This document shows positions 25,237 through 33,517 of a stretch of DNA of 64,000 nt, one piece after another. How positions within the stretch are numbered: position 1 is the stretch's first letter; the number at the start of each line of letters is the position of its first letter. A program made the position numbers and the translations under genes. A model generated the notes under the pieces. That model did not search any database. It was not told the origin of the DNA and worked only from the letters and a program-made list of their open reading frames with translations. The stretch covers positions 170,161 to 234,160 of the forward strand of contig NZ_LQBD01000033.1 in NCBI RefSeq assembly GCF_046630315.1. The letters run 5' to 3'. The stretch is from Brucella anthropi_A. GTDB lineage: Bacteria > Pseudomonadota > Alphaproteobacteria > Rhizobiales > Rhizobiaceae.

Positions 25237-26232
25237 CTGAGTTCTTTGCTTCGCCTTTCCTTCGGTTGTTGGGATTATGACCGCGTGCGTCCACTGATGG
25301 ACAAAACGGTGGCGCCTGACGGTATCGATCTTGTGTTCCTGAACATGCCGGTCGAGGAAACGTTCTTTCGTATGCTTCGACATCGGGAATTCGACATTGC
25401 TGAAATGTCATTGTCATCCTATGTCATGTCCTGTTTCGCGCCGGAGCGGCCCTTCGTCGCGATCCCGATCTTCCCATCGCGCTTTTTCCGGCACTCTTCG
25501 ATCTATGTGAATGCCGATGCCGGCATCCACGAACCACGAGATCTGATCGGCAAGCGGATCGGCAATCCGGAATATCAGATGACCGCGCCGGTGTGGATCA
25601 GGGGTATTCTATCCGATGAATATGGCGTGAAGGTCGACGATGTGACCTATTACAGCGGCGGCGAGGAACAGCCCGACAGGCCGGAAAAGCTGCCCCTCGA
25701 TCTGCCGCAAAATATCCGCCTGCAACGTATCGGTCCAGGACAGACCCTTTCCGCCATGTTGTGCAATGGCGAGATCGACGCGCTTTATACAGCCCGCAAG
25801 CCTTCGTCCTATAATGGACCCAAAGGCCATGTGCGCCGCTTGTTCGAGGATTTTGTCGAGATCGAGCGAGCCTATTTTCGCAAGACGAACATCTTTCCGA
25901 TCATGCACACGGTCGTTATCCGGCGGGAACTCTACGAGGCCAATCGCTGGATCGCCCAATCGCTTTACAAGGCATTTGTCGAAGCGCAGCACCGCGCCTA
26001 TCGCGATTTGACGGAAACGGCGGCGCTGAAAGTCATGCTGCCCTGGTTAAGCGCGCATATTGAAGATGCCCGCCGCACCATGGGCGTGGATTACTGGAGC
26101 TATGGCTTCAAGGCCAATCGGCATGTGCTTGAGACATTCCTGCGCTATTCCTGCGAACAGGGGCTGTCGAAGCGGCTGTTGCAGCCGGAAGATATTTTTG
26201 CTCCGGAAACAATGGAAAGCTACGTGATCTGA
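25237..26232 (+). CDS. 4,5-dihydroxyphthalate decarboxylase-like protein, copy 1
   Basis: A 331-residue protein resembling 4,5-dihydroxyphthalate decarboxylase (Pht5), itself related to periplasmic-binding folds but without a signal peptide. Recognisable segments are FDIAEMSLSSYVMSCF, FVAIPIFPSRFFRHSSIY and GNPEYQMTAPVWIRGIL. A CTG codon at 25237, six bases after AGGGAG, would give the N-terminus MSSLLRLSFG; the alternative TTG at 25246 is 15 bases from that site. It likely decarboxylates the diol acid formed by the Rieske system. Homologues with only a binding role exist, so function is inferred. Confidence 0.78.
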   Translation: MSSLLRLSFGCWDYDRVRPLMDKTVAPDGIDLVFLNMPVEETFFRMLRHREFDIAEMSLSSYVMSCFAPERPFVAIPIFPSRFFRHSSIYVNADAGIHEPRDLIGKRIGNPEYQMTAPVWIRGILSDEYGVKVDDVTYYSGGEEQPDRPEKLPLDLPQNIRLQRIGPGQTLSAMLCNGEIDALYTARKPSSYNGPKGHVRRLFEDFVEIERAYFRKTNIFPIMHTVVIRRELYEANRWIAQSLYKAFVEAQHRAYRDLTETAALKVMLPWLSAHIEDARRTMGVDYWSYGFKANRHVLETFLRYSCEQGLSKRLLQPEDIFAPETMESYVI

Positions 26233-26328
26233 TACCAAATCCCGATGCGCTTCGTCCATCGGGATTTGGTCAGCTCCGCAGGGCGGTCGGGCATCTGCAA
26301 GGCGTGATGCATCAAAATGCGACGCGCC

Positions 26329-27264
26329 TCAGTTTCCCATATCTTCCGTCCCTGACAGGTCGGGCAGAAAATTCCGTCCTTCACTGGACAGAAAAGCTTC
26401 AAACGCGGTGATGACCGGTGTTTTGAGGCGATCGGCGCGGGTGACGGAAAACCATTGTCTGCGCAGTGGCAATCCTTCGACATCCAATACGGCAAGCTTG
26501 CCGGCCCGCACTTCGGCCGCGACACTGTGCGTCGCCAGAAAGGCCACGCTGTCATCGGCCATGATGGCCTGTTTGATATCCTCGATTGACTCCATTTCGG
26601 TATTCGGTCCCGCAGAACGCCCCGGAATGTCGCACATGAATTTTTCAAAGAAAACGCGCGTCCCCGCATCCGGGCTTCTGAGGAAGAAATGCTGACGGGC
26701 AATCTCCTGCTTGGAGATAGCCTGCCGGCCCACCAGTTCATGGTTTGGCGCACTCACGACGACGAATGAATGTTCGCCGAAAACAGTTGCGCGCACCGAA
26801 AAATCGCGCGGTGGCCTGCCGAACAGGGCAACGTCGATGGTCCGGCTTCTGAGGCGCTCCACCGTATCGGTTCGCCGTTCGATGAACAGTTCCAGATCAA
26901 TATCGGGATAGGCTTTCGCAAAGGCTGCGGCCATCGGTTCGGCAAAATATTTCACGGTGGAAACCGCCCCGACTGAAATACGACCGCGCTTGACGCCCTT
27001 GAACGCATCAATCTCCTGGCCGAGAGCGGCAAGGCGCTGTTCAATCTCCTTTGCTGCCGCCAGCACCGCGCTGCCCGCTTGCGTTGGCAGCATGCCGTGG
27101 GAGGTGCGCTCGAAGAGCGAGATTCCCATGACCTCCTCGATCTGCTTGAGTTGCAGTGTTACCGCAGGCGCCGTCAGGCCGATGGCCTGCGCAGCGGCAA
27201 CAATCCTTCCATGGGCTTCAATCGCAAGCACCGACTTCAATTGTCGAAGAGTTATATTCTGCAT
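26329..27264 (-). CDS. LysR-family regulator (CbbR-like)
   Basis: A 311-residue LysR regulator with winged helix at 1-62 (TLRQLKSVLAIEAHGRIVAAA, LTAPAVTLQLKQIEE) and an effector domain like that of CbbR. It is convergent with the decarboxylase-like gene and divergent from hupE (257 bp apart), so hupE or the aromatic operon may be its target. Confidence 0.88.
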   Translation of the reverse strand: MQNITLRQLKSVLAIEAHGRIVAAAQAIGLTAPAVTLQLKQIEEVMGISLFERTSHGMLPTQAGSAVLAAAKEIEQRLAALGQEIDAFKGVKRGRISVGAVSTVKYFAEPMAAAFAKAYPDIDLELFIERRTDTVERLRSRTIDVALFGRPPRDFSVRATVFGEHSFVVVSAPNHELVGRQAISKQEIARQHFFLRSPDAGTRVFFEKFMCDIPGRSAGPNTEMESIEDIKQAIMADDSVAFLATHSVAAEVRAGKLAVLDVEGLPLRRQWFSVTRADRLKTPVITAFEAFLSSEGRNFLPDLSGTEDMGN

Positions 27265-27521
27265 GGTGCAGTCACATTAAAAAAACTTAAACGCTGCGTA
27301 AAGAGAATAAAATTTACTTTCGTTGCGGCATATCCGATCCTCGCAATCAGGGCGGAATATTTTTCATATCGCTGTCTCGTTCTCGCTCTCGCCTGGGCTT
27401 CCTTTCCGAGAAATATCGCAGTTTTCGGGAGCGTGCTCCGGCTGGCTAATCTTTCGCGATATTGGCTTCGGATGAAGCAATTATAACCTGTCTGGGTTCT
27501 TGAAAATCAGAGGAATGTGAG

Positions 27522-28109
27522 ATGAAACTATCAACGAAACGCGGCCTTGCGGCGATTGCAGCCGCGCTCTTGCCTAGTGCCGCTTTTGCTCATCCGAGCC
27601 TTAATCATGTTGCGGATGTCACGCAGGGCTTTGCACATCCATTGACTGGTCTGGATCATATCCTGGCGATGGGTGCGGTCGGCAGTTTTGCCTTCATGCT
27701 CGGTGGACGCGCGCGCTGGCTGCTGCCGGCCAGCTTTATAGCGATGATGGCTGTCGGCGGTCTTTTGGGTATGCAAGGCATAGCCGTGCCATTCGTCGAA
27801 GCTGGCATTGCAGCTTCCCTTGTCGTCCTCGGTCTGGCTGTTGCGCTCGGCTGGCGTCCGTCGGTTGCCGTCGCCATGGGCGTCACCGGCCTGTTCGCGG
27901 TTTTCCACGGTCACGCGCATGGCACTGAAATGCCGCTGGATGCTTCCGGTCTTGAGTACGGAATTGGCTTCATGGTTGCGACGGCATTCCTGCACGCGTC
28001 GGGCCTGTTCTTCGGCGCGGCTGTCACCCGCTTCGGCCAGGCCGCCCTGCGTGTCGCCGGTGCGGTTGTTTCGCTCGCCGGCGTGGGGTTGCTGTCGGGA
28101 CTGATCTGA
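27522..28109 (+). CDS. HupE/UreJ-family metal transporter
   Basis: A 195-residue membrane protein with a signal peptide (ALLPSAAFAHPS) and six hydrophobic helices. It has the family motif HPLTGLDHILAM and a His-rich FHGHAHG, thought to bind nickel or cobalt. HupE/UreJ proteins normally sit with hydrogenase or urease genes; none are in this window. A good terminator follows. Confidence 0.9.
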   Translation: MKLSTKRGLAAIAAALLPSAAFAHPSLNHVADVTQGFAHPLTGLDHILAMGAVGSFAFMLGGRARWLLPASFIAMMAVGGLLGMQGIAVPFVEAGIAASLVVLGLAVALGWRPSVAVAMGVTGLFAVFHGHAHGTEMPLDASGLEYGIGFMVATAFLHASGLFFGAAVTRFGQAALRVAGAVVSLAGVGLLSGLI

Positions 28110-28136
28110 TTCCCTGAAAGAACAATGTGGTGCAAG

Positions 28137-28171
28137 GCGCCGGTCCGCTCCTGCGGATTGGCGCTTTTTTT
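28137..28171 (+). terminator. Intrinsic terminator of hupE
   Basis: GCGCC-GG-TCCGC, loop TCCT, GCGGA-TT-GGCGC, followed by seven T. A stem of ten pairs interrupted by a small internal mismatch. Confidence 0.8.
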
Positions 28172-28191
28172 GTCGGTTTCATTGGAAAAAC

Positions 28192-28224
28192 AAAAATGCC
28201 ATGCAGCGGGAAGCTGCATGGCAT
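28192..28224 (-). terminator. Terminator of the reverse-strand ADH-aldolase-hydrolase operon
   Basis: Perfect 12-bp stem (28196-28207 with 28213-28224, loop GGGAA). On the reverse strand it is followed by TTTTTG. It faces the hupE terminator. Confidence 0.75.
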
Positions 28225-28280
28225 ATTTCGGATGTGCTGACGCCTGCTTGTGAGAGCTTGTCTCCCGAAGGGGGGAACCG

Positions 28281-28396
28281 CTCTAACTGTTTGTTTTGTC
28301 GCATTTTCCTCCGCATCGAAGCGGGATCGGAAATCAGTCCTGTGGACTGATTTCCCCGCGTAGGCGCTTTGCACTTTTGGTTCGAAAATGCTCTAG
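28281..28396. repeat. Dispersed intergenic repeat copy with hairpin core
   Basis: Runs from TCTAACTGTTTGTTTTGTCGC to TTCGAAAATGCTCTAG. Core 28331-28353 is AAATCAGTCC-TGT-GGACTGATTT. The TAG stop of the hydrolase gene is the end of the element. Confidence 0.88.
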
Positions 28397-29250
28397 ATGC
28401 CGGACTTTAGAAATTCGATCACCCGCGCATTGGTGTCGGTCCGGCTTTGAGCGGAAACCGGCACGTCCCAATATTGCGAGCCGGGAATGCATTCCTGCAG
28501 GTAGCGCGCTGCCGATGTTGCGTGGGAGGCGTCTGCTCCCGGAATGATGAGCGCCGGACTGTCGAGGCAGAGCAGATCCTCGGGTTCGGCGCCGGGCACG
28601 GTGTCGCGATCGTAAAGTGTGCGGGCCATGCCCGCGACGATGGCCTTGTAGCGATCGACATCCAGCGCGAGGTAATTTCTGACAAATCCCTCATCGTGGC
28701 GCAGAACCGAAACCCAGGGGCCGCTGCGCGGATCGGCGCCGAAAGGCTTCGTACCGGATTTTGCCAGCTCGACCACAGCCTGAAGACCGTTCTGGTTGAC
28801 GAAAGCCAGATGCTCGGCAAAACGCTGATGCCCCGACAGGCGATAGCGTGCGCCGCCGACCGGCCAGAACAGAACCATCCCCATGACCATCTCGGGGTGG
28901 GCAACGCCAAAGGCTGCAACGACGCTGCATCCCATGCAGCCTCCCATGAGAAAGGCTTTCTCATGGCCCAGATGCTCCAGCAGGCCTTTGCCCTGGCGCA
29001 CGTAATCCGACCAATCCACCCGTTCGACACGGCCGCCGGAAAGGCCGCATTCGCGCCGGTCAAAAGTGATGCAAGTGAAGTGTCTGGATAATTCCTCCAG
29101 AAATTGCAGATCGGCATAAATGCCTTGCGTGCGCCATTTTTCAATGGTGGCATCCAGGCCGCCCGGCGCATACATCAGCAAGGGCGGCCCTTCGCCCAAA
29201 ACTTCGTAACGTGTGGTTATTCCATCAATGATTGTCGTGGCTATGGTCAC
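28393..29250 (-). CDS. Alpha/beta-hydrolase with Cys at the nucleophile position
   Basis: A 285-residue alpha/beta-hydrolase-fold protein. The GTG at 29250 lies just after the aldolase stop (TGACGTG) behind a GAGGGGG site; an ATG at 29277 overlapping the aldolase gene is also possible. The nucleophile elbow reads MGGC105MGCS, so Cys replaces the usual Ser, as in dienelactone hydrolase. No clear catalytic His is visible near the C-terminus, which runs into the repeat element. It is the last gene of the ADH-aldolase operon; a ring-fission product or lactone could be its substrate (inference). Confidence 0.75.
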   Translation of the reverse strand: MTIATTIIDGITTRYEVLGEGPPLLMYAPGGLDATIEKWRTQGIYADLQFLEELSRHFTCITFDRRECGLSGGRVERVDWSDYVRQGKGLLEHLGHEKAFLMGGCMGCSVVAAFGVAHPEMVMGMVLFWPVGGARYRLSGHQRFAEHLAFVNQNGLQAVVELAKSGTKPFGADPRSGPWVSVLRHDEGFVRNYLALDVDRYKAIVAGMARTLYDRDTVPGAEPEDLLCLDSPALIIPGADASHATSAARYLQECIPGSQYWDVPVSAQSRTDTNARVIEFLKSGI

Positions 29251-29251
29251 G

Positions 29252-29929
29252 TCATACCCCCTCGCAGCCGAGTTCACGCAAGCTTTCGTCCACCCAGGAT
29301 TTGGGGTCGAGCTTGCCTGAAAGCGTATTGGCGACGGTTTTCATTTCCGCCTCGTTTTTCGCTTTTGCCTTTGCGTAGACCTGTTCGACCTGATCGAAAG
29401 GCACGCAGATCAAACCGTCGTCGTCGCCCAGAATGAGATCGCCGGGCTCAATGACCATGCCACCGATCGAAATCGGCACATTGATTTCGCCCGGACCGTC
29501 CTTGTAGGGACCGCGATGCGTGACCCCGGCGGCAAAGACCGGATAGGTGCCGGCCTTGATCCATCCATAATCGCGTACCGCTCCGTTGATCACAACGCCG
29601 GTAACGCCGATGGCGCGCGCATAAGTGAGCATCATCTCGCCGATAAGCGCGTTGGTGAGGTCGCCGCCCGCGTCGACCACGATCACATCGCCGGGGCCCG
29701 CCATCAGCAGGGCCTTGTGAATCATCAGATTGTCGCCGGGGCGCACCCGCACCGTGAAAGCCACTCCCGCAAGCACGCCCGATGCGTGCATCGGGCGAAG
29801 CTCCGCGCCCGCGGAATTCATGCGGTTCATGACGTCGCTGACGCATGCAACCGGCACGTCGCGGAATCGATCGGCGATCGCGGTCGCGACGCGTCGGCGG
29901 CGCTGGAGAATTCTAAATCCCAAAGTCAT
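29252..29929 (-). CDS. RraA/HMG-aldolase family (LigK-like aldolase)
   Basis: A 225-residue protein of the RraA / 4-hydroxy-4-methyl-2-oxoglutarate aldolase fold. The ATG at 29929 follows GGGGGACC and lies 14 bp after the ADH stop; the longer frame overlaps ADH. Active-site segments are GEMM (97-100) and GAVRD with R119 and D120. With a LigJ-like hydratase encoded 1.5 kb away, the likely reaction is cleavage of 4-carboxy-4-hydroxy-2-oxoadipate to pyruvate and oxaloacetate. RraA-type RNase regulators share the fold, but the context favours the aldolase. Confidence 0.85.
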   Translation of the reverse strand: MTLGFRILQRRRRVATAIADRFRDVPVACVSDVMNRMNSAGAELRPMHASGVLAGVAFTVRVRPGDNLMIHKALLMAGPGDVIVVDAGGDLTNALIGEMMLTYARAIGVTGVVINGAVRDYGWIKAGTYPVFAAGVTHRGPYKDGPGEINVPISIGGMVIEPGDLILGDDDGLICVPFDQVEQVYAKAKAKNEAEMKTVANTLSGKLDPKSWVDESLRELGCEGV

Positions 29930-29943
29930 CGTTGTGGTCCCCC

Positions 29944-31053
29944 TTATTCCCAAGGCATAAGCGATGCATGAATGACATTCGGCACGCCGTTGCCGCCGAC
30001 CGACTCGATGGCAAGCGCTGCGTCCTTGAGTGCGAATTTGTGCGTGGTGACGAGATCGAGCGGGAAGCGGTCCGAGGCGAGCTGCTGCAGGGCAAGCTCG
30101 CACGCTTCGTAGCTGTGGCCGCGGGCGCTCTTCATGGTAATGGCCTTGACGGTCATCTTTTCAAGCGGGAAATTCGGGAACTCTTTCAGTTCACCTTGCA
30201 CCAGGATCGTGCCGGCCTTGCGCTTCAGGGCTTCAATGCCGAGCGTGATCGGAATTGTACCCGCGCCTGCCGTACAATCGAGCGAAACGTCCACGCCCTT
30301 GCCGCCGGTGATCTCCATGATGCGCGCGAGCGGATCTTCTTCGCTCACATTGATGACATGGTCCGCGCCGAGCTTCCTGGCCACCTCAAGGCGTGCTGCG
30401 TCCTTGGCCGTCCCGGTAACGATGATGAGCGAAGCGCCCGCCTGTTTGCAGATTACGGTTTGCGACAGGCCCTGCTGGCCGGGCCCCTGGATCAACACGG
30501 TCGAATTGTAGCCGACGCCGGAATCAAACAGCGACCATTCAATGCCGTTGGCCATCGGCGTGACAAGACCGGCAAGCTCCGGCGAAACGCCCTTGGGAAC
30601 GTGGTGAACGACAGCGTTCCATGGCAGATAAACATATTGGGCAAAGCCGCCCCAAAGATGTGGGGCGCGTTCGGCTGAGGTATAGCCGTAACGGATGCCC
30701 TCCGGGTTCTTGCGCCAGTCGGTGTTTTCGCAATGGCGGTACTGGCCGCGATGGCACCATTCGCACTTGCCGCACATCACATAATGTTCGACAAAAACAA
30801 GATCGCCTTCCTTAAAACCCTTGCGGCGGGTGAATTCGCGCCCGGCCTTTGCAATATAGCCGATATTCTCATGGCCCATGATGGTTGGCACATTGCTGGG
30901 CGGTTTTCTGAACAGCTTGACGTCCGTGCCGCAAATGCCGGCGACTTCCATCTTCAGCAGCGCGCCGTCTTCGGGAATTTCCGGCATCGGAAACTCCCGC
31001 ATTTCCAGCTGGCTTGGCCCGGTGCGAACGGCCGCGAGAACCTGTTGTGTCAT
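29944..31053 (-). CDS. Zinc-dependent alcohol dehydrogenase (MDR family)
   Basis: A 369-residue medium-chain dehydrogenase. Catalytic zinc: Cys in GICGTD and the GHE motif (IMGHENIGY). Structural zinc: the four-Cys lobe CGKCEWCHRGQYRHC. The NAD site is GPGQQGLSQ. It leads the reverse-strand operon with the aldolase and hydrolase. It may oxidise a diol or semialdehyde in the aromatic pathway; the substrate cannot be told from sequence. Confidence 0.87.
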   Translation of the reverse strand: MTQQVLAAVRTGPSQLEMREFPMPEIPEDGALLKMEVAGICGTDVKLFRKPPSNVPTIMGHENIGYIAKAGREFTRRKGFKEGDLVFVEHYVMCGKCEWCHRGQYRHCENTDWRKNPEGIRYGYTSAERAPHLWGGFAQYVYLPWNAVVHHVPKGVSPELAGLVTPMANGIEWSLFDSGVGYNSTVLIQGPGQQGLSQTVICKQAGASLIIVTGTAKDAARLEVARKLGADHVINVSEEDPLARIMEITGGKGVDVSLDCTAGAGTIPITLGIEALKRKAGTILVQGELKEFPNFPLEKMTVKAITMKSARGHSYEACELALQQLASDRFPLDLVTTHKFALKDAALAIESVGGNGVPNVIHASLMPWE

Positions 31054-31175
31054 ATCTTCTTCCTTTCATCTGTCTGCGGATGCCGGCATATTCCGGCCCG
31101 CTTTGTTCGAATTGGCTTTGACGGAAGCTGCGCATCGTTTACCAAGGGCCATTCCCCGCGAATTCAGGTCAGACC

Positions 31176-31469
31176 ATGCTTCGATCCGCTTCCATTCCTC
31201 CTGAACATCTCCAGGCCGTGCGCCGCCTGAAAGGCTGGACACGGCACCGTTTTTCGCTGCGGGAGGAGGATGCCGTCATGGTTTCGGAAATCGCTTGCGG
31301 TTTGCCCGGATGCCCGCCGCTGGAAACGGTTGTTGCCTTTTGGACCGCTCCGGATCGGCGGCACCAGTTCAAGCTGTTCAAGCGCGTTGTCGAAGTCAGT
31401 GAGGACGACTTGCCGCCATACTGGATGAAGAATGCAATTCTTTCCTATGACGACGAAATGTGCTGCTGA
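31176..31469 (+). CDS. Conserved-looking small protein, function unknown
   Basis: A 97-residue soluble protein with a striking CGLPGCPPLETVVAFW motif and a C-terminus ending DDEMCC. It looks like a genuine gene by its composition and its place between two reverse-strand operons, but it has only a weak ribosome site. I have a vague impression of similar small proteins in other rhizobia, without a function. The Cys-Pro motif could bind a metal. Confidence 0.55.
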   Translation: MLRSASIPPEHLQAVRRLKGWTRHRFSLREEDAVMVSEIACGLPGCPPLETVVAFWTAPDRRHQFKLFKRVVEVSEDDLPPYWMKNAILSYDDEMCC

Positions 31470-31493
31470 CCAACCGCCTTTCCGGCTCGCGCG

Positions 31494-32534
31494 TCAGACC
31501 GCGCGTCCCGGATGCCCGCGTCTGGTGAGAATGGCATCGAGCCGCGGATAGACCCGCCGCGCATTGCCCTCGAAAATCTTGTAGCGGCCTGCCTCGTCGA
31601 GCCCTTCGAGCTGATCGATATAGCGCTTGGTATCATCGTAATGATGGCCCGTTTCCGGATCGATGCCCTTGACCGCTCCCAGCATTTCCGAAGCAAACAG
31701 GATATTGCCGATCGGGATGACCCTGGTCATCAGTTCGATACCGGGATAGTGATAGACACAGGTATCGAAGAAGACGTTATTGAGAAGATGTTCCGAAAGA
31801 AGGGGCTTCTTCAATTCCTGCGCCAGGCCGCGATATCGGCCCCAATGGAACGGCACAGCGCCGCCGCCGTGCGGGATGACGAATTTTAGCGTGGGGAAAT
31901 CCTTGAACAGATCGCCCTGGAGAAGCTGCATGAAGGCGGTCGTATCGCCGTTGATGTAGTGTGCGCCGGTATGGTGAAAGCAGGCATTGCACGACGACGT
32001 GACATGGATCATCGCCGGAACGTCCAGTTCGCAGAGTTTTTCATAGAGCGGATACCATTCCCGGTCGGTCAGCGGCGTTCCTGTCCAGTAGCCTCCCGAA
32101 GGATCGGGATTGAGGTTCACGCCTACGAAGCCCAGCTCGTTTACAATGCGCTCCAGTTCCGGGATGCAGTTTTTCGGAGCCGCGCCGGGATGCTGCGGCA
32201 ATTGCCCGACGGCGACGAAATTGTCAGGCAGCAATGTGCAGATCCGATAGATGAGGTCGTTTGAAATCCTCGTCCATTCAATGCCGGTCGCTTCGGTGCC
32301 GACATGGTGCGCCATGCCGGCCGCGCGCGGGGAGAAGATCGTCAGGTCGCTGCCGCGTTCGCGCTGGAGCTTTAATTGCGGCTGCACGGATTGGATAAGC
32401 ATTTCATCGGTAATGCCAAGATCCGTGCTCGTGGGCCGGCGCATGCGGTCGGCAAGACCGGCAAGCTGCTTGTCGCGGAATTGGTGGAGGGCTTGCGGCT
32501 CGGTCGTATAGTGGCCGTGAATGTCGATAATCAT
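31494..32534 (-). CDS. ligJ: 4-oxalomesaconate hydratase (LigJ-like amidohydrolase)
   Basis: A 346-residue amidohydrolase-superfamily protein that closely resembles LigJ of the protocatechuate 4,5-cleavage pathway: MIIDIHGHYT with H6 and H8, LTIFSPRA, ELGFVGVNLNPDPSGGYW, PAMIHVTSSCN, FVIPHGGGAVPFHWGR, NVFFDTCVYH and SEMLGAVKGIDP. The ATG at 32534 is the LigJ-like start. It hydrates 4-oxalomesaconate to 4-carboxy-4-hydroxy-2-oxoadipate, the substrate of the LigK-like aldolase nearby. It is in one operon with the decarboxylase-like gene, behind the IclR-like palindrome. Confidence 0.85.
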   Translation of the reverse strand: MIIDIHGHYTTEPQALHQFRDKQLAGLADRMRRPTSTDLGITDEMLIQSVQPQLKLQRERGSDLTIFSPRAAGMAHHVGTEATGIEWTRISNDLIYRICTLLPDNFVAVGQLPQHPGAAPKNCIPELERIVNELGFVGVNLNPDPSGGYWTGTPLTDREWYPLYEKLCELDVPAMIHVTSSCNACFHHTGAHYINGDTTAFMQLLQGDLFKDFPTLKFVIPHGGGAVPFHWGRYRGLAQELKKPLLSEHLLNNVFFDTCVYHYPGIELMTRVIPIGNILFASEMLGAVKGIDPETGHHYDDTKRYIDQLEGLDEAGRYKIFEGNARRVYPRLDAILTRRGHPGRAV

Positions 32535-32596
32535 AGTGTCGTCCTTCGGATACGGCCTGCTTGCAGGCGTATTGAACCGGCTCGGTGTCCGGCGGA

Positions 32597-33466
32597 TCAA
32601 AATTTCGGAAAGAGCTCATCCACATCGTAGACGCGCGGCGTGATCAGCTGTTCGGCGGAATAGTCGAAGGCCAGTTGCAGCGAATGTCTGTTTGCCTCCA
32701 GCCCATAGGCGGGAGGCGGGGCGGCGCCGTCTTCCTGCTCCGCTACGCGGCGCGCTTCGTCGAAAAGTTCGAACAATTCGCCCAGGAGCCAGGGATATTC
32801 TTGCGCAAGCGCGGTCTTGACCGTCAGAACATGATTGATGGGCATAATGCCGGTGCGTTCAGTCCACGTCCGCGCCGTGCTTTCAGCATCAGGGATGACA
32901 GTGCGTATGCCGGAAGGGTCGACTTCGCGCTCGCCCATGATTGCGGCCAGCTCCCCCGCCATCATCAAGGGCCGCAGGGCCAGCGGCGAGGTGTTGCGAA
33001 CCGCGATCGACGGGTCCTCATATTCAGCAAGGTGCGAATCTTCCATCGTGACCCAGGTGATCTTGTTGAGATCGACACCAAATTCATGCTGCAGGATGCC
33101 TCGCACCCAGACCCCCGATGTTTGCCCATAGGCGCGCACCCCGACCTTATGGCCTTCAAGGTCACGTGGATCGGCAACGGGCGAATCGGTGGGGCAAACC
33201 AGATTCGTGGCCGGCAGGCGGCTCCACAGCGGTACGGCGATGCCCGTGATCGGCTTGCCGTAATGGTAAGCCAGCAAATGCGTGATGATCGCCATTTCAG
33301 ACAGATCAAGCCCATCACCGCGAACCATGGTGCGGAAAGCTTTCGGCAACGGATCGAATTCCTCAAATTCAAGGCGAACCCGATTTGATTGGACACGTCC
33401 ATCCTTCAACGGCTTGGCGTGGGCATGTTTGCCGATCGCTGTCCGCAACACCAGTGGTTCGGCCAT
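32597..33466 (-). CDS. 4,5-dihydroxyphthalate decarboxylase-like protein, copy 2
   Basis: A 289-residue cytoplasmic binding-protein-fold protein, distantly like the copy at 25237: GLDLSEMAIITHLLAYHYG, GVRAYGQTSGVWVRGILQHE and a long C-terminal helix region. The ATG at 33466 follows GGAGAATGCTAA; the longer frame would include the operator. It lacks a signal peptide. It lies 62 bp before ligJ in the operon. A decarboxylase or hydratase role is possible; it is more diverged than copy 1. Confidence 0.7.
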   Translation of the reverse strand: MAEPLVLRTAIGKHAHAKPLKDGRVQSNRVRLEFEEFDPLPKAFRTMVRGDGLDLSEMAIITHLLAYHYGKPITGIAVPLWSRLPATNLVCPTDSPVADPRDLEGHKVGVRAYGQTSGVWVRGILQHEFGVDLNKITWVTMEDSHLAEYEDPSIAVRNTSPLALRPLMMAGELAAIMGEREVDPSGIRTVIPDAESTARTWTERTGIMPINHVLTVKTALAQEYPWLLGELFELFDEARRVAEQEDGAAPPPAYGLEANRHSLQLAFDYSAEQLITPRVYDVDELFPKF

Positions 33467-33500
33467 TTTAGCATTCTCCGGAGCTTGATTGCTGCTTGTT

Positions 33501-33517
33501 GTTCCTTTATACGGAAC
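33501..33517. promoter_or_regulatory. IclR-like operator, copy 3
   Basis: GTTCCTTTATACGGAAC followed by GATGTTC, 35 bp upstream of the reverse-strand decarboxylase-like/ligJ operon. Identical in reverse complement to 20008-20024. Confidence 0.7.

Noticed and set aside
28393..31053. RraA as a ribonuclease E regulator
   Set aside because: It lies in an operon with a dehydrogenase and a hydrolase and close to a ligJ-like gene; the aldolase residues R119/D120 are present.
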